8,435 nucleotides of DNA from an uncultured Nitrososphaerota archaeon (lineage in GTDB: Bacteria > Bacillota > Clostridia > Oscillospirales > Ruminococcaceae), in contig CAKXAF010000045.1 in the NCBI GenBank assembly GCA_934869045.1, positions 1 through 8,435 of the forward strand, written 5' to 3'. Made by a program: the position numbers and the translations under genes. The notes below the pieces were generated by a model that was given only the letters and a program-made list of their open reading frames with translations, had not been told where the DNA came from and did no database searches. Each line of letters opens with the position of its first letter. Within the stretch, counting starts at the first letter, position 1. Shown in pieces: positions 1-5,255 of the stretch.

Positions 1-286
1 TGGCGAACTTGGAGCAGAAGGTGTAAGGAGCGGAAACAATGTAGACGGGGTCGAACAGGTCGTAAAGCCCTGCGCCGATGCCTGACGCAAGCCCTCCGAC
101 CCCCGGGCCGAAAAGCAGTCCCGCCAGCAGGCACATGGAATTTCCCAGATGGACCCGCGTCACATCCCCGATGCTGACGGGAATTTTAAATTGAAGATAG
201 TTTCCGACAAAGACCAGCGCCGCCATCATTCCGACGGACACCATGATGAGGAGTTTCCTCCGCTGTTCGGTTACCTGTTGTGCCAT
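1..286 (-). CDS. ECF transporter S component, probably for vitamin B6 (5' part, runs off window)
   Basis: Reading the minus strand from the ATG at 286 gives 95 codons without a stop before the window edge, so only the N-terminal half is present. After a short polar tail (residues 1-11) there is a hydrophobic helix, then the segment IPVSIGDVTRVHLGN and a glycine-rich membrane segment ending GIGAGLYDLFDPVY. That pattern is typical of small membrane S components of energy-coupling factor transporters, which bind a vitamin and dock on a shared EcfA/A'/T module. The pyridoxamine kinase gene lies 67 bases upstream on the same strand, so a B6 vitamer is the likely substrate (PdxU-like role); this is inference from context. 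The start is uncertain. An in-frame TAA lies three codons before the ATG, so translation cannot begin earlier, but the best upstream AGGAG (318-322) is about 31 bases away. An internal ATG at codon 15, behind a GGAGG, is the alternative. Confidence 0.8.
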   Translation of the reverse strand, partial: MAQQVTEQRRKLLIMVSVGMMAALVFVGNYLQFKIPVSIGDVTRVHLGNSMCLLAGLLFGPGVGGLASGIGAGLYDLFDPVYIVSAPYTFCSKFA

Positions 287-353
287 ACCAATTTACCCGG
301 GCGCACGCAACGCCCGTCTCCTTTCGTGCAAGCTGGCTGGCATTTTGCGAAAA

Positions 354-1220
354 TCAGAGGAGCCGGTACCGGTCAAAGGTCTGGGCGGTGGACAGCCAGC
401 CCAGGCAGGACTCCAGCATCACGCCGTACCGGGTGTCGCTGCCATAACTGAAGGTGGTCCGGATGGCGATCTCCAGGAAGCGGGTGGCGCGTTCGATGGC
501 CATGGGAAGGCTGTCCCCGTTGAGCAGGGAGCCCACCATGACGCTGGCGAAGATGTCCCCGGTCCCGGGGTAGGAGGCTGGGACGTAGTTGCAGTCCACC
601 CTCCAGTAATCTCCGCGTTCGCGGTCGTAACCCAGATTGGAAACTGTTCCGTCGGCCAGCTCCACGCCCGTCACTGTCACCAGCCGGGGCCCCAGCTCAC
701 TGAGCCGGGCAACCAGCCGCTTGGCTTCAAACTGGCGGAGAGGAGCGGTTGGGTATTCCTCGCCCAGCAGGATGCTCGCTTCGGTGAGATTTGGGGTGAT
801 GAGATCAGCAACGGCGGTCAGTTCCTTCATCCGGCGGCACATCTCAGGAGTGTAGGTGCGATAGGGGCGTCCATGGTCGCCCATGACCGGATCCACTACC
901 GCCAGCGCGCCGGGATATGCGGCGTAATACTCAAGGCAGTGGTCGATCTGCTCCAAAGAGCCGAGAAACCCGCTGTACACACATTCGAAATCCAATCCCA
1001 GACGCTGATAATGGGCCAGCGCGGGGGAAAGATAATCGGTGAGATCCCGAAAGACCACATCGCCCAGCCCGCCCGTGTGGGTGGAGAGGACGGCGGTCAC
1101 AATAGGACACACCTGGACTTTCATCGCCGACAGCGTCGGCAGGATTACCGAAAGCGAACACCGTCCGAAGCCCGAAAGATCGTGGATGGCGGCGACGCGG
1201 GGAGGTCTTTGCAGCATCAT
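354..1220 (-). CDS. pdxY: Pyridoxamine/pyridoxal kinase (ribokinase-like superfamily)
   Basis: This 288-aa protein phosphorylates pyridoxal or pyridoxamine with ATP, the first step of vitamin B6 salvage to pyridoxal 5'-phosphate in the cytoplasm. It begins with the family's AIHDLSGFGRCSL segment (residues 11-23). It also has THTGGLGD (48-54), the ATP/metal segment VDPVMGD (109-115), ITPNLTEA (141-148) and the anion-hole/catalytic motif GTGD (219-222), with Asp222 the expected base. Length fits the PdxY/PdxK family (about 285 aa). The open frame extends 30 codons further upstream to 1310. I chose the ATG at 1220 because an AAAGGGA (1230-1236) sits 8-9 bases before it and because the conserved N-terminus begins there; the adjacent ATG at 1217 is equally possible. 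The ECF S component gene follows 67 bases downstream, suggesting a B6 uptake and salvage operon. The upstream leader has promoters and a palindrome, listed separately. Confidence 0.9.
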   Translation of the reverse strand: MMLQRPPRVAAIHDLSGFGRCSLSVILPTLSAMKVQVCPIVTAVLSTHTGGLGDVVFRDLTDYLSPALAHYQRLGLDFECVYSGFLGSLEQIDHCLEYYAAYPGALAVVDPVMGDHGRPYRTYTPEMCRRMKELTAVADLITPNLTEASILLGEEYPTAPLRQFEAKRLVARLSELGPRLVTVTGVELADGTVSNLGYDRERGDYWRVDCNYVPASYPGTGDIFASVMVGSLLNGDSLPMAIERATRFLEIAIRTTFSYGSDTRYGVMLESCLGWLSTAQTFDRYRLL

Positions 1221-1280
1221 ACCCACATTCCCTTTCTGCGCGATTTCCTGAGGGAGAAAACGGCCTGGAATTTTCGTAAA

Positions 1281-1310
1281 ATGCAAATGCGGCATTTGCC
1301 GTATCTGCAT
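1281..1310. promoter_or_regulatory. Near-perfect 30-bp palindrome in the pdxY leader (candidate operator)
   Basis: The plus-strand arms are ATGCAAATGCGGCA (1281-1294) and TGCCGTATCTGCAT (1297-1310), matching at 12 of 14 positions around a 2-base centre. The palindrome starts right behind the -10 box at 1313-1318, a classic repressor position. It lies about 60 bases upstream of the pdxY start. In the transcript it would also form a hairpin with a short loop, followed on the minus strand by TTTT, so a weak attenuator is an alternative. No regulator gene is in the window. Confidence 0.55.
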
Positions 1311-1312
1311 CT

Positions 1313-1341
1313 ATTGTATGCCGGAACCGGCCCCAATGCAA
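1313..1341 (-). promoter_or_regulatory. Candidate proximal pdxY promoter
   Basis: On the minus strand, TACAAT (1313-1318) is preceded by a 17-base spacer and TTGCAT (1336-1341). The -10 is good and the -35 is weak. The spacer contains a second small palindrome, GCCGGTTCCGGC (1320-1331). Transcription would begin near 1306, inside the 30-bp palindrome, giving a leader of about 85 bases. Confidence 0.4.
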
Positions 1342-1395
1342 GGCGGGAAAGTTTGGGAAGCGGAGCGGCGTTTTTTAGGATCTTCCATAAAGAAT

Positions 1396-1424
1396 ATTAT
1401 AGCGGAAACCAGCGGTTTTGGCAA
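1396..1424 (-). promoter_or_regulatory. Candidate distal pdxY promoter, near consensus
   Basis: On the minus strand, a perfect TATAAT (1396-1401) lies 17 bases after TTGCCA (1419-1424; 5 of 6 to consensus). This is the best promoter match upstream of pdxY. A transcript from about 1389 would have a leader of roughly 170 bases running through the palindrome at 1281-1310. I see no gene in that leader. The rest of 1425-1618 holds no gene I can support; it contains an 8-bp direct repeat CACTGTGC (1511-1518 and 1572-1579). Confidence 0.55.
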
Positions 1425-1618
1425 TTGTCCCAGCGGAAAAGTTTGAAAAAAACAGTGAATTTTCCGTTGATGCGCAATTTTCCCAACGAATCCCAATAAT
1501 TCCAGGTTTCCACTGTGCACAAAGTAGAAAATCAGGGCAGACTAATTCTGTTCCACAGAGCGGAACGCCAGCACTGTGCGAATAGAATTACGCGAAACGC
1601 GGATCGGGAGGAATTCAA

Positions 1619-1795
1619 ATGAATCGAACCTTAAACAGCGTTCTCAAAGGCGCCGCAGCTGGTGCAGTCGTCGGGACGGCCGCCTATATGGCTATGGGCG
1701 GCGGGAAAAATAAAACCAAGCAAATGAAAAAGAAGGCCTCAAAGGCCATGAAAACCGTCGGAACCATTTTCGAGAACATCTCCTATATGATGTAA
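1619..1795 (+). CDS. Small Ala/Gly-rich protein of 58 aa, unknown function
   Basis: A 58-codon frame starts at an ATG 5 bases after a strong GGGAGGAAT ribosome binding site (1606-1614) and ends in TAA. Residues 11-29 (GAAAGAVVGTAAYMAMGGG) form an Ala/Gly-rich helix that could just span or dip into a membrane. The rest is a lysine-rich, probably amphipathic tail ending in a double Met. This layout resembles small YtxH-like proteins (glycine-zipper helix followed by a basic helix), but I do not recognise a specific family. A GC-rich stem-loop begins 3 bases after the stop. No clear -35/-10 pair is visible upstream; TAGAAT at 1583-1588 could be a -10 without a good -35. The gene diverges from pdxY. 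The coding call rests on the ribosome binding site, the ordered composition and the start/stop arrangement. Confidence 0.7.
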   Translation: MNRTLNSVLKGAAAGAVVGTAAYMAMGGGKNKTKQMKKKASKAMKTVGTIFENISYMM

Positions 1796-1797
1796 GA

Positions 1798-1834
1798 GCC
1801 GGGCGCGGATTCCGGAAGCGGAGCCTGCGCCGGC
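1798..1834 (+). other. GC-rich stem-loop just after the 58-aa gene
   Basis: The arms GCCGGGCGC (1798-1806) and GCGCCGGC (1827-1834) pair with one bulged G. An inner TCCG/CGGA stem (1811-1814, 1819-1822) is closed by a GAAG loop. No T-run follows, so this is not a standard intrinsic terminator; it may protect the 3' end of the small mRNA or reduce read-through. Confidence 0.45.
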
Positions 1835-1931
1835 CTACATAAAAGCGCAACATTGGGGTGGACGTAAAATTTTTCGTGGAAAATTCGGGTAGTTTTGCAC
1901 CGGTGTTTGCAGAGAAATTACAGGAAATTCC

Positions 1932-1960
1932 TTTACAAATGATACTTTTCATGATATAGT
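1932..1960 (+). promoter_or_regulatory. Strong sigma-A-type promoter for the frameshifted small gene
   Basis: TTTACA (1932-1937) and TATAGT (1955-1960) are separated by exactly 17 bases, each 5 of 6 to consensus. The expected start near 1967 gives a 22-base leader before the TTG at 1989. The next strong terminator is at 2402-2436, so the transcript should be about 470 bases. Confidence 0.65.
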
Positions 1961-1988
1961 AAGCGTATACGCAATTAGGGGAGCGTTT

Positions 1989-2230
1989 TTGAAGCGTATT
2001 TTCCGTTGGTTTCTCCTGCGGAGGGACGGCTACTGGCCCGACTGGGATTCGGACAAGAGTTTCCTGGTCGGCTAGGCCTGGCTTTCGCGGAAGAGACGGC
2101 GGAGGTACCCCGCCACTACACCAGTGTGGACTTCGACGCTCTGACAGCTGGCCTGCGGCGGCTGTCGAAAGGAAAACTCCGAAAGCCGGAGGGCCGGGAA
2201 ACAGTCCGGCGCAGCGGGGCTGCCGCTTAA
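1989..2230 (+). pseudogene. Small gene of unknown function, apparently broken by a 1-base frameshift
   Basis: Five bases after GGGGAG (1978-1983) a TTG (1989) opens a 28-codon frame ending in TAG (2073-2075). It begins LKRIFRWFLLRRDG and continues YWPDWDSDKSFLVG, which looks like real protein. From there the next frame stays open to a TAA at 2228-2230, with coding-like GC-rich third positions and text such as HYTSVDFDALTAGLRRLS. Adding one base near 2072 (for example GGC to GGCC) would join the two into one protein of about 80 aa. I see no slippery heptamer in the overlap, so programmed frameshifting is not supported. A sequencing error, a true mutation, or a genuine 28-aa peptide all remain possible. 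I do not recognise a family. The protein would have a basic/aromatic N-terminus, an acidic middle and an arginine/lysine-rich C-terminus. Confidence 0.45.
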
Positions 2231-2401
2231 AGTTGGGGAGCGGAAGTAGCGCGGCGCGGGACGGCGGAACGGCCACCTGGGGGAAGGAGTTCTCTTTTGA
2301 CGGCTGCCAGCGGGTAAAGGCTGCAGCGGTTTCAGACACGCTTCTATGGTTAGAAAGATCTCGGAACCCTTTGAATTGTTTGTCGACCTATCGGATTGTT
2401 T

Positions 2402-2436
2402 CCGACAGCCGCAGCCGCGGCTGTCGGTTTTGTTTT
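2402..2436 (+). terminator. Strong rho-independent terminator
   Basis: CCGACAGCCGC (2402-2412) and GCGGCTGTCGG (2417-2427) form a perfect 11-bp stem with an AGCC loop, followed by TTTTGTTTT (2428-2436). It ends the transcript from the promoter at 1932-1960. The 170 bases before it (2231-2401) hold no gene I can support, only small stem-loops such as TTCTA-TGGT-TAGAA (2342-2355). Confidence 0.88.
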
Positions 2437-2467
2437 GAGGACAGATTGTGAACTTTCTGTATTTCGC

Positions 2468-2496
2468 TTGAATTTCCCTGCTATCTTCGATATAAT
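2468..2496 (+). promoter_or_regulatory. Promoter of the three-gene cyclophilin cluster
   Basis: TTGAAT (2468-2473), a 17-base spacer and a perfect TATAAT (2491-2496). Transcription should start near 2503, about 63 bases before the first cyclophilin gene. No other promoter is evident before the three following genes, so they are probably co-transcribed. Confidence 0.7.
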
Positions 2497-2565
2497 AAAA
2501 AAGATTAGGACGGACGGCTCCCCTGCGGGCCAGGCGTTAATATTTGGAAAGGTTTGGTTATAGCG

Positions 2566-3453
2566 ATGAAGGCGTTCAAAAAAGCTGCGGCCCTTCTGGC
2601 GGCCTGTGTACTTTGTATCCCGTTGTTTTCGGGCTGTGGCAACAGCATTGATCCCAGCACGATTGAATACATCCAGCTGGAGCAGCCCAAGGAGGGGGAG
2701 GATATCGCCATTGTGGATACTTCCATGGGCGAGATCACCATTCTCCTTTATACGGACGAGGTGCCGGAAATTGTGCAGAATTTTAAAGATCTGGTAAACC
2801 GCGGCTTTTATGACAACCAGATCGTGTTCCATGTGGAGCCCGCAGCCGGGGCGGTAGCCACCGGCTCCAGCACCCCTGATGGAAACGGCGGGGATTCCAA
2901 TACCGGAAAACCGCTGAAGGCTGAGTATTCTCCCAATCTGTGGCCTTTCTCCGGGTCGGTCGCGGCGCTTTGCTATGAGGCGGGGATGCTCTGGAACAAA
3001 GGAAATTACTATGACTCGCGGTTTTTCTTCGTCGGCGATGTCGATGTGACAGAGGAAATCGTCGAGGAGATGCAGCAGTATAATTTCCCGGCTATGATGA
3101 AAAACAGCTTTGTTCAATATGGCGGCGTCCCGCAGTTTGGTCAGTATCATTCGGTTTTCGGCAAGGTCATCAGCGGAATGGACGTGGTCAACGCGATTCT
3201 GGAGCTGCCCCTGACTTATGAGTCCATAGACCCGTATGCCTCGGATTCTTCCGCCACGGTGGAGCAGTCCACCAATAACCGTCCGGTTGAGGATGTGGTG
3301 ATCAATAAAATCACCCTCTCCACCTTTGACCCAGACAACTACGACCATCTGGACAACACGCCAACAGAAGATGAGCTTCTGGAACTGGAGCAGCGCAGCG
3401 CAAAGGAGCAGGAAGAGCTCGACGCGGCGCTGACCGGTCAGTCCGGCGAATAA
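2566..3453 (+). CDS. Cyclophilin-like lipoprotein with degenerate active site
   Basis: The 295-aa protein has a lipoprotein signal peptide (basic N-terminus, hydrophobic core, SGC with Cys24 as the predicted lipidated residue), so it should sit on the outer face of the cytoplasmic membrane. Residues 47-215 follow the cyclophilin-type peptidyl-prolyl isomerase fold: DTSMGEITILLY, QNFKDLVNRGFYD, RFFFVGD and HSVFGKVISGMDVV. The active site is not preserved. Where active cyclophilins have FHRV and FMIQGGDP, this protein reads FHVE and AVATGSS, losing the catalytic Arg (human CypA Arg55) and Gln63. SQFF is SRFF, and the drug-binding Trp is Gln or Phe. A charged tail (residues 255-295) is probably helical. 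It may bind peptides without efficient isomerisation; that is inference. I chose the ATG at 2566, 13 bases after AAAGG; the upstream TTG (2554) abuts that site and is unlikely. The next gene follows after 19 bases. Confidence 0.85.
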   Translation: MKAFKKAAALLAACVLCIPLFSGCGNSIDPSTIEYIQLEQPKEGEDIAIVDTSMGEITILLYTDEVPEIVQNFKDLVNRGFYDNQIVFHVEPAAGAVATGSSTPDGNGGDSNTGKPLKAEYSPNLWPFSGSVAALCYEAGMLWNKGNYYDSRFFFVGDVDVTEEIVEEMQQYNFPAMMKNSFVQYGGVPQFGQYHSVFGKVISGMDVVNAILELPLTYESIDPYASDSSATVEQSTNNRPVEDVVINKITLSTFDPDNYDHLDNTPTEDELLELEQRSAKEQEELDAALTGQSGE

Positions 3454-3472
3454 AGACAGGAGGAAATCATCC

Positions 3473-4078
3473 ATGCCGATCCTGAATTTTCAAGAAGTGA
3501 AAAAAGGCGACATCCTTGCGACCATCAAAACGAATTTTGGTAATATCCGCGTCCGTATGCTTCCGGAGGCGGCTCCTAAGGCTGTGGAAAATTTTCTGAC
3601 CCACGCGCGGAACGGATACTATAACGGTGTGATCTTTCACCGTGTGATAGCAGACTTTATGATCCAAGGCGGCGATCCCACCGGAACCGGCATGGGCGGG
3701 GAGAGCATCTGGGGAGAGCCCTTTGCGGACGAATTTTCGCCGCAAGCCCGTAACTTCCGCGGCGCGCTGTCCATGGCAAATGCGGGTCCCGGCACCAACG
3801 GCAGCCAGTTCTTTATCGTGCAGGCCGGTCCGGAGACCATCGACGAGCGGATGTTCCCCATGCTCAAACGGCAGGGGAAGGACTTTGAACCGGAAACAGT
3901 CGCCAAATACGTCGAAGCTGGCGGCACCCCCTGGCTGGACGGCGCCCATACGGTCTTCGGCCAGGTGGTCGAAGGCATGGATGTTGTGGATAAAATCGCG
4001 GCGGTTAAAGTGGATCGGATGTCCCGTCCCTACGACGAGGTTTCCATCATCGGCATCACGGTAGAAACCGCAGAATAA
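3473..4078 (+). CDS. ppiB: Cyclophilin-type peptidyl-prolyl cis-trans isomerase, cytoplasmic
   Basis: This 201-aa protein has no signal peptide and should speed cis-trans isomerisation of X-Pro bonds in the cytoplasm. All the usual catalytic positions are visible: Arg57 in FHRV (human CypA Arg55), Phe62, Met63 and Gln65 in DFMIQGGDP, Asn104 after GALSMA, Gln112 and Phe114 in NGSQFF, then Trp154, Leu155, His159 and Phe162 in TPWLDGAHTVFGQV. The tryptophan is the residue linked to cyclosporin binding in the family. The insertion between FFIVQ and the WLD motif (about residues 118-150) makes it longer than E. coli PpiB (164 aa). The start is well supported by AGGAGG (3458-3463) 9 bases upstream. 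It lies 19 bases after the degenerate lipoprotein cyclophilin and is very probably in the same operon. Confidence 0.93.
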   Translation: MPILNFQEVKKGDILATIKTNFGNIRVRMLPEAAPKAVENFLTHARNGYYNGVIFHRVIADFMIQGGDPTGTGMGGESIWGEPFADEFSPQARNFRGALSMANAGPGTNGSQFFIVQAGPETIDERMFPMLKRQGKDFEPETVAKYVEAGGTPWLDGAHTVFGQVVEGMDVVDKIAAVKVDRMSRPYDEVSIIGITVETAE

Positions 4079-4085
4079 AGAACAG

Positions 4086-4127
4086 GCTGCCCCGGCAGGA
4101 CGGAAATTCCGGACCTTCCGGGGCAGC
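4086..4127 (+). other. Long stem-loop between the second and third cyclophilin genes
   Basis: GCTGCCCCGG (4086-4095) pairs perfectly with CCGGGGCAGC (4118-4127). The loop can pair further (AGG/CCT and CGGAA/TTCCG). It begins 8 bases after the stop of the cytoplasmic cyclophilin gene. The downstream sequence is TTAACTATGTTTT rather than a clean T-run, so it could be a leaky terminator or a processing/stability element that sets lower expression of the third gene. Confidence 0.6.
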
Positions 4128-4160
4128 TTAACTATGTTTTGGGATGAAAGGAAGAAAATT

Positions 4161-5033
4161 ATGAGGAAAAATCAGATTTTGTGCGGGATACTGGCGGCAG
4201 GTATCAGCGCGGCCTGCCTGGGCGGGTGCGGCGGAGAGACCTCCTACCGTCAGTTTGTGAAAAGTGAGGACGGCAGCTATGCCGCGGCCACGTATGACGA
4301 CTCTCTGCCGGTGGCGGTGATCGAGGTCGAAGGATTTGGTACCATCCGAGCTGTCCTCTTTGAGGAGGAAGCCCCCAAGGCGGTGGAAAATTTCGTCACC
4401 CATGCGGAGGAGGGGTACTATGACGGCCTGACCTTTCACCGTGTTATGGATGATTTTATGATCCAGGGTGGAGATCCCAACGGTGACGGCACAGGCGGCG
4501 AAAGTATCTGGGGAGAGAGCTTTGAGGATGAGTTCACCAACAGCCTCTGCAATTTCCGAGGGGCGCTGTCCATGGCCAACTCCGGGAAAAATACCAACGG
4601 CAGCCAGTTCTTCATCGTTCAGAGCGCCGACGGCAGCACCTACACGGACGAGTATTTTGACAGCATTGAGAAGAGTAATAAAATGTCTCCTTCGGAAAAG
4701 GCCAAGGAGCAGTATAAGCAGCTTGTAGAGCAGTTTACAGCCCTCGGTTACACCGAGACGGATTTGAAGAGCAATGGCATCACCAAGGAGAGTTTGAAGC
4801 AGAACTTTGAAAGGCAGAACAAGGGCCAGACGGACTTTTCCGATGAGGTTCGGGATTACTACCGTCAGGCAGGGGGCACTCCTTGGCTGGATAAGATGCA
4901 TACCGTCTTCGGACAGGTGATCGAGGGGATGGATGTGGTAGACGCCATTGCCGCGGTGGGTGTTGATGAGAACAACGCTCCGAACGAGACGGTGACGATT
5001 TCCTCTATTGTAATCGAAAAATCCGGAGATTGA
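4161..5033 (+). CDS. Cyclophilin-type peptidyl-prolyl isomerase lipoprotein with a charged insertion
   Basis: A 290-aa protein with a lipoprotein signal (MRKNQ, hydrophobic stretch, lipobox LGGC with Cys23), so it should act as an extracytoplasmic, membrane-anchored proline isomerase. The catalytic set is intact: Arg94 in FHRV, Phe99/Met100/Gln102 in DFMIQGGDP, Gln149 and Phe151 in NGSQFF, Trp242, His247 and Phe250 in TPWLDKMHTVFGQV. Between FFIVQ and AGGTPWLD it carries about 80 extra residues (roughly 155-236) rich in Lys, Glu and Gln, predicted helical, absent from minimal cyclophilins. Outside the signal and insertion it closely matches the preceding cytoplasmic enzyme, pointing to gene duplication. 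The ATG at 4161 follows AAAGGAAG (4148-4155) and begins a proper signal peptide; the in-frame ATG at 4134 would add nine charged residues and is less likely. No intrinsic terminator is visible after it. Confidence 0.92.
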   Translation: MRKNQILCGILAAGISAACLGGCGGETSYRQFVKSEDGSYAAATYDDSLPVAVIEVEGFGTIRAVLFEEEAPKAVENFVTHAEEGYYDGLTFHRVMDDFMIQGGDPNGDGTGGESIWGESFEDEFTNSLCNFRGALSMANSGKNTNGSQFFIVQSADGSTYTDEYFDSIEKSNKMSPSEKAKEQYKQLVEQFTALGYTETDLKSNGITKESLKQNFERQNKGQTDFSDEVRDYYRQAGGTPWLDKMHTVFGQVIEGMDVVDAIAAVGVDENNAPNETVTISSIVIEKSGD

Positions 5034-5051
5034 AGTTTAAAAATGATTCAG

Positions 5052-5064
5052 GTTTCAATGAAAC
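5052..5064. repeat. Short perfect inverted repeat upstream of pckA
   Basis: GTTTCA-A-TGAAAC is a perfect 13-base palindrome about 80 bases upstream of the first pckA -35 candidate. It may be a protein-binding site, but at this length chance is a real possibility. The rest of 5034-5142 holds nothing I can assign. Confidence 0.25.
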
Positions 5065-5142
5065 GGGAAAAAGCTGGGAATAACGGAGATTTTTTGAACG
5101 ATTTGCAGGAATTTAAAATTAGGCTTGCATAAAGTTTGGATT

Positions 5143-5160
5143 TTGACAAATTGTTCACAA
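5143..5160. promoter_or_regulatory. Consensus -35 overlapped by a Rex-like site, upstream of pckA
   Basis: A perfect TTGACA (5143-5148) begins the 18-base element TTGACAA-ATTG-TTCACAA. Its right half matches the known Rex (NADH-sensing repressor) operator half TTCACAA exactly, and the left half matches TTGTGAA at 5 of 7 positions. The only -10 for this -35 is a weak TATTGA at 5167-5172 (18-base spacer). The Rex assignment is inference from the motif. Confidence 0.35.
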
Positions 5161-5168
5161 ATAAGCTA

Positions 5169-5197
5169 TTGATTTTTTGCAAAAAAGGCCGTATTAT
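5169..5197 (+). promoter_or_regulatory. Candidate main pckA promoter
   Basis: TTGATT (5169-5174) and TATTAT (5192-5197), 17 bases apart; the -10 is 5 of 6 to consensus. Transcription would start near 5204, giving a leader of about 52 bases to the pckA ATG. The Rex-like element lies just upstream of this promoter. Confidence 0.5.
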
Positions 5198-5255
5198 GGT
5201 AATTGTAGAAAATTGCGACATTTGCCATTTTCAAATCATGAAAGGGGAAACTGAA

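Noticed and set aside
243..1499. 418-codon open frame on the plus strand across the pdxY region
   Set aside because: It is antisense to a well-supported kinase, has no ribosome binding site at its start, and its composition reflects GC-rich codon bias on the opposite strand.
1550..1566. GTTCC-N7-GGAAC as a LexA/SOS box
   Set aside because: Firmicute LexA boxes have the opposite order and spacing (GAAC-N4-GTTC).
1692..2339. 215-codon minus-strand open frame over the small-gene region
   Set aside because: No ribosome binding site or recognisable domain, and it overlaps plus-strand promoter and gene signals that are individually strong.
2342..2370. tRNA-like segment on either strand near the small hairpin
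   Set aside because: No T-loop, acceptor pairing or cloverleaf could be completed.
1967..2436. Known housekeeping RNA (RNase P RNA, tmRNA, SRP RNA) in the gap before the terminator
   Set aside because: I looked for the conserved RNase P core, the SRP apical loop and a tRNA-like end and found none. 6S RNA cannot be excluded by eye but has no positive support.
2233..2451. 72-codon plus-strand frame starting with TTG
   Set aside because: It has no ribosome binding site at a proper distance and reads straight through the strong terminator.
2350..3474. 374-codon minus-strand open frame over the first cyclophilin gene
   Set aside because: It runs through the terminator and promoter region and is antisense to a lipoprotein gene with a signal peptide and known fold.
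4128..4901. 257-codon minus-strand open frame over the third cyclophilin gene
   Set aside because: Antisense shadow of a gene with all cyclophilin catalytic motifs.
5059..5072. TGAAACGGGAAAAA as a CcpA cre site
   Set aside because: The central CG and the right half of the cre consensus do not match.
5136..5255. N-terminal extension of PckA from an upstream in-frame start
   Set aside because: This stretch contains the promoter and the leader. The ATG at 5256 has a good ribosome binding site and matches the usual protein start.
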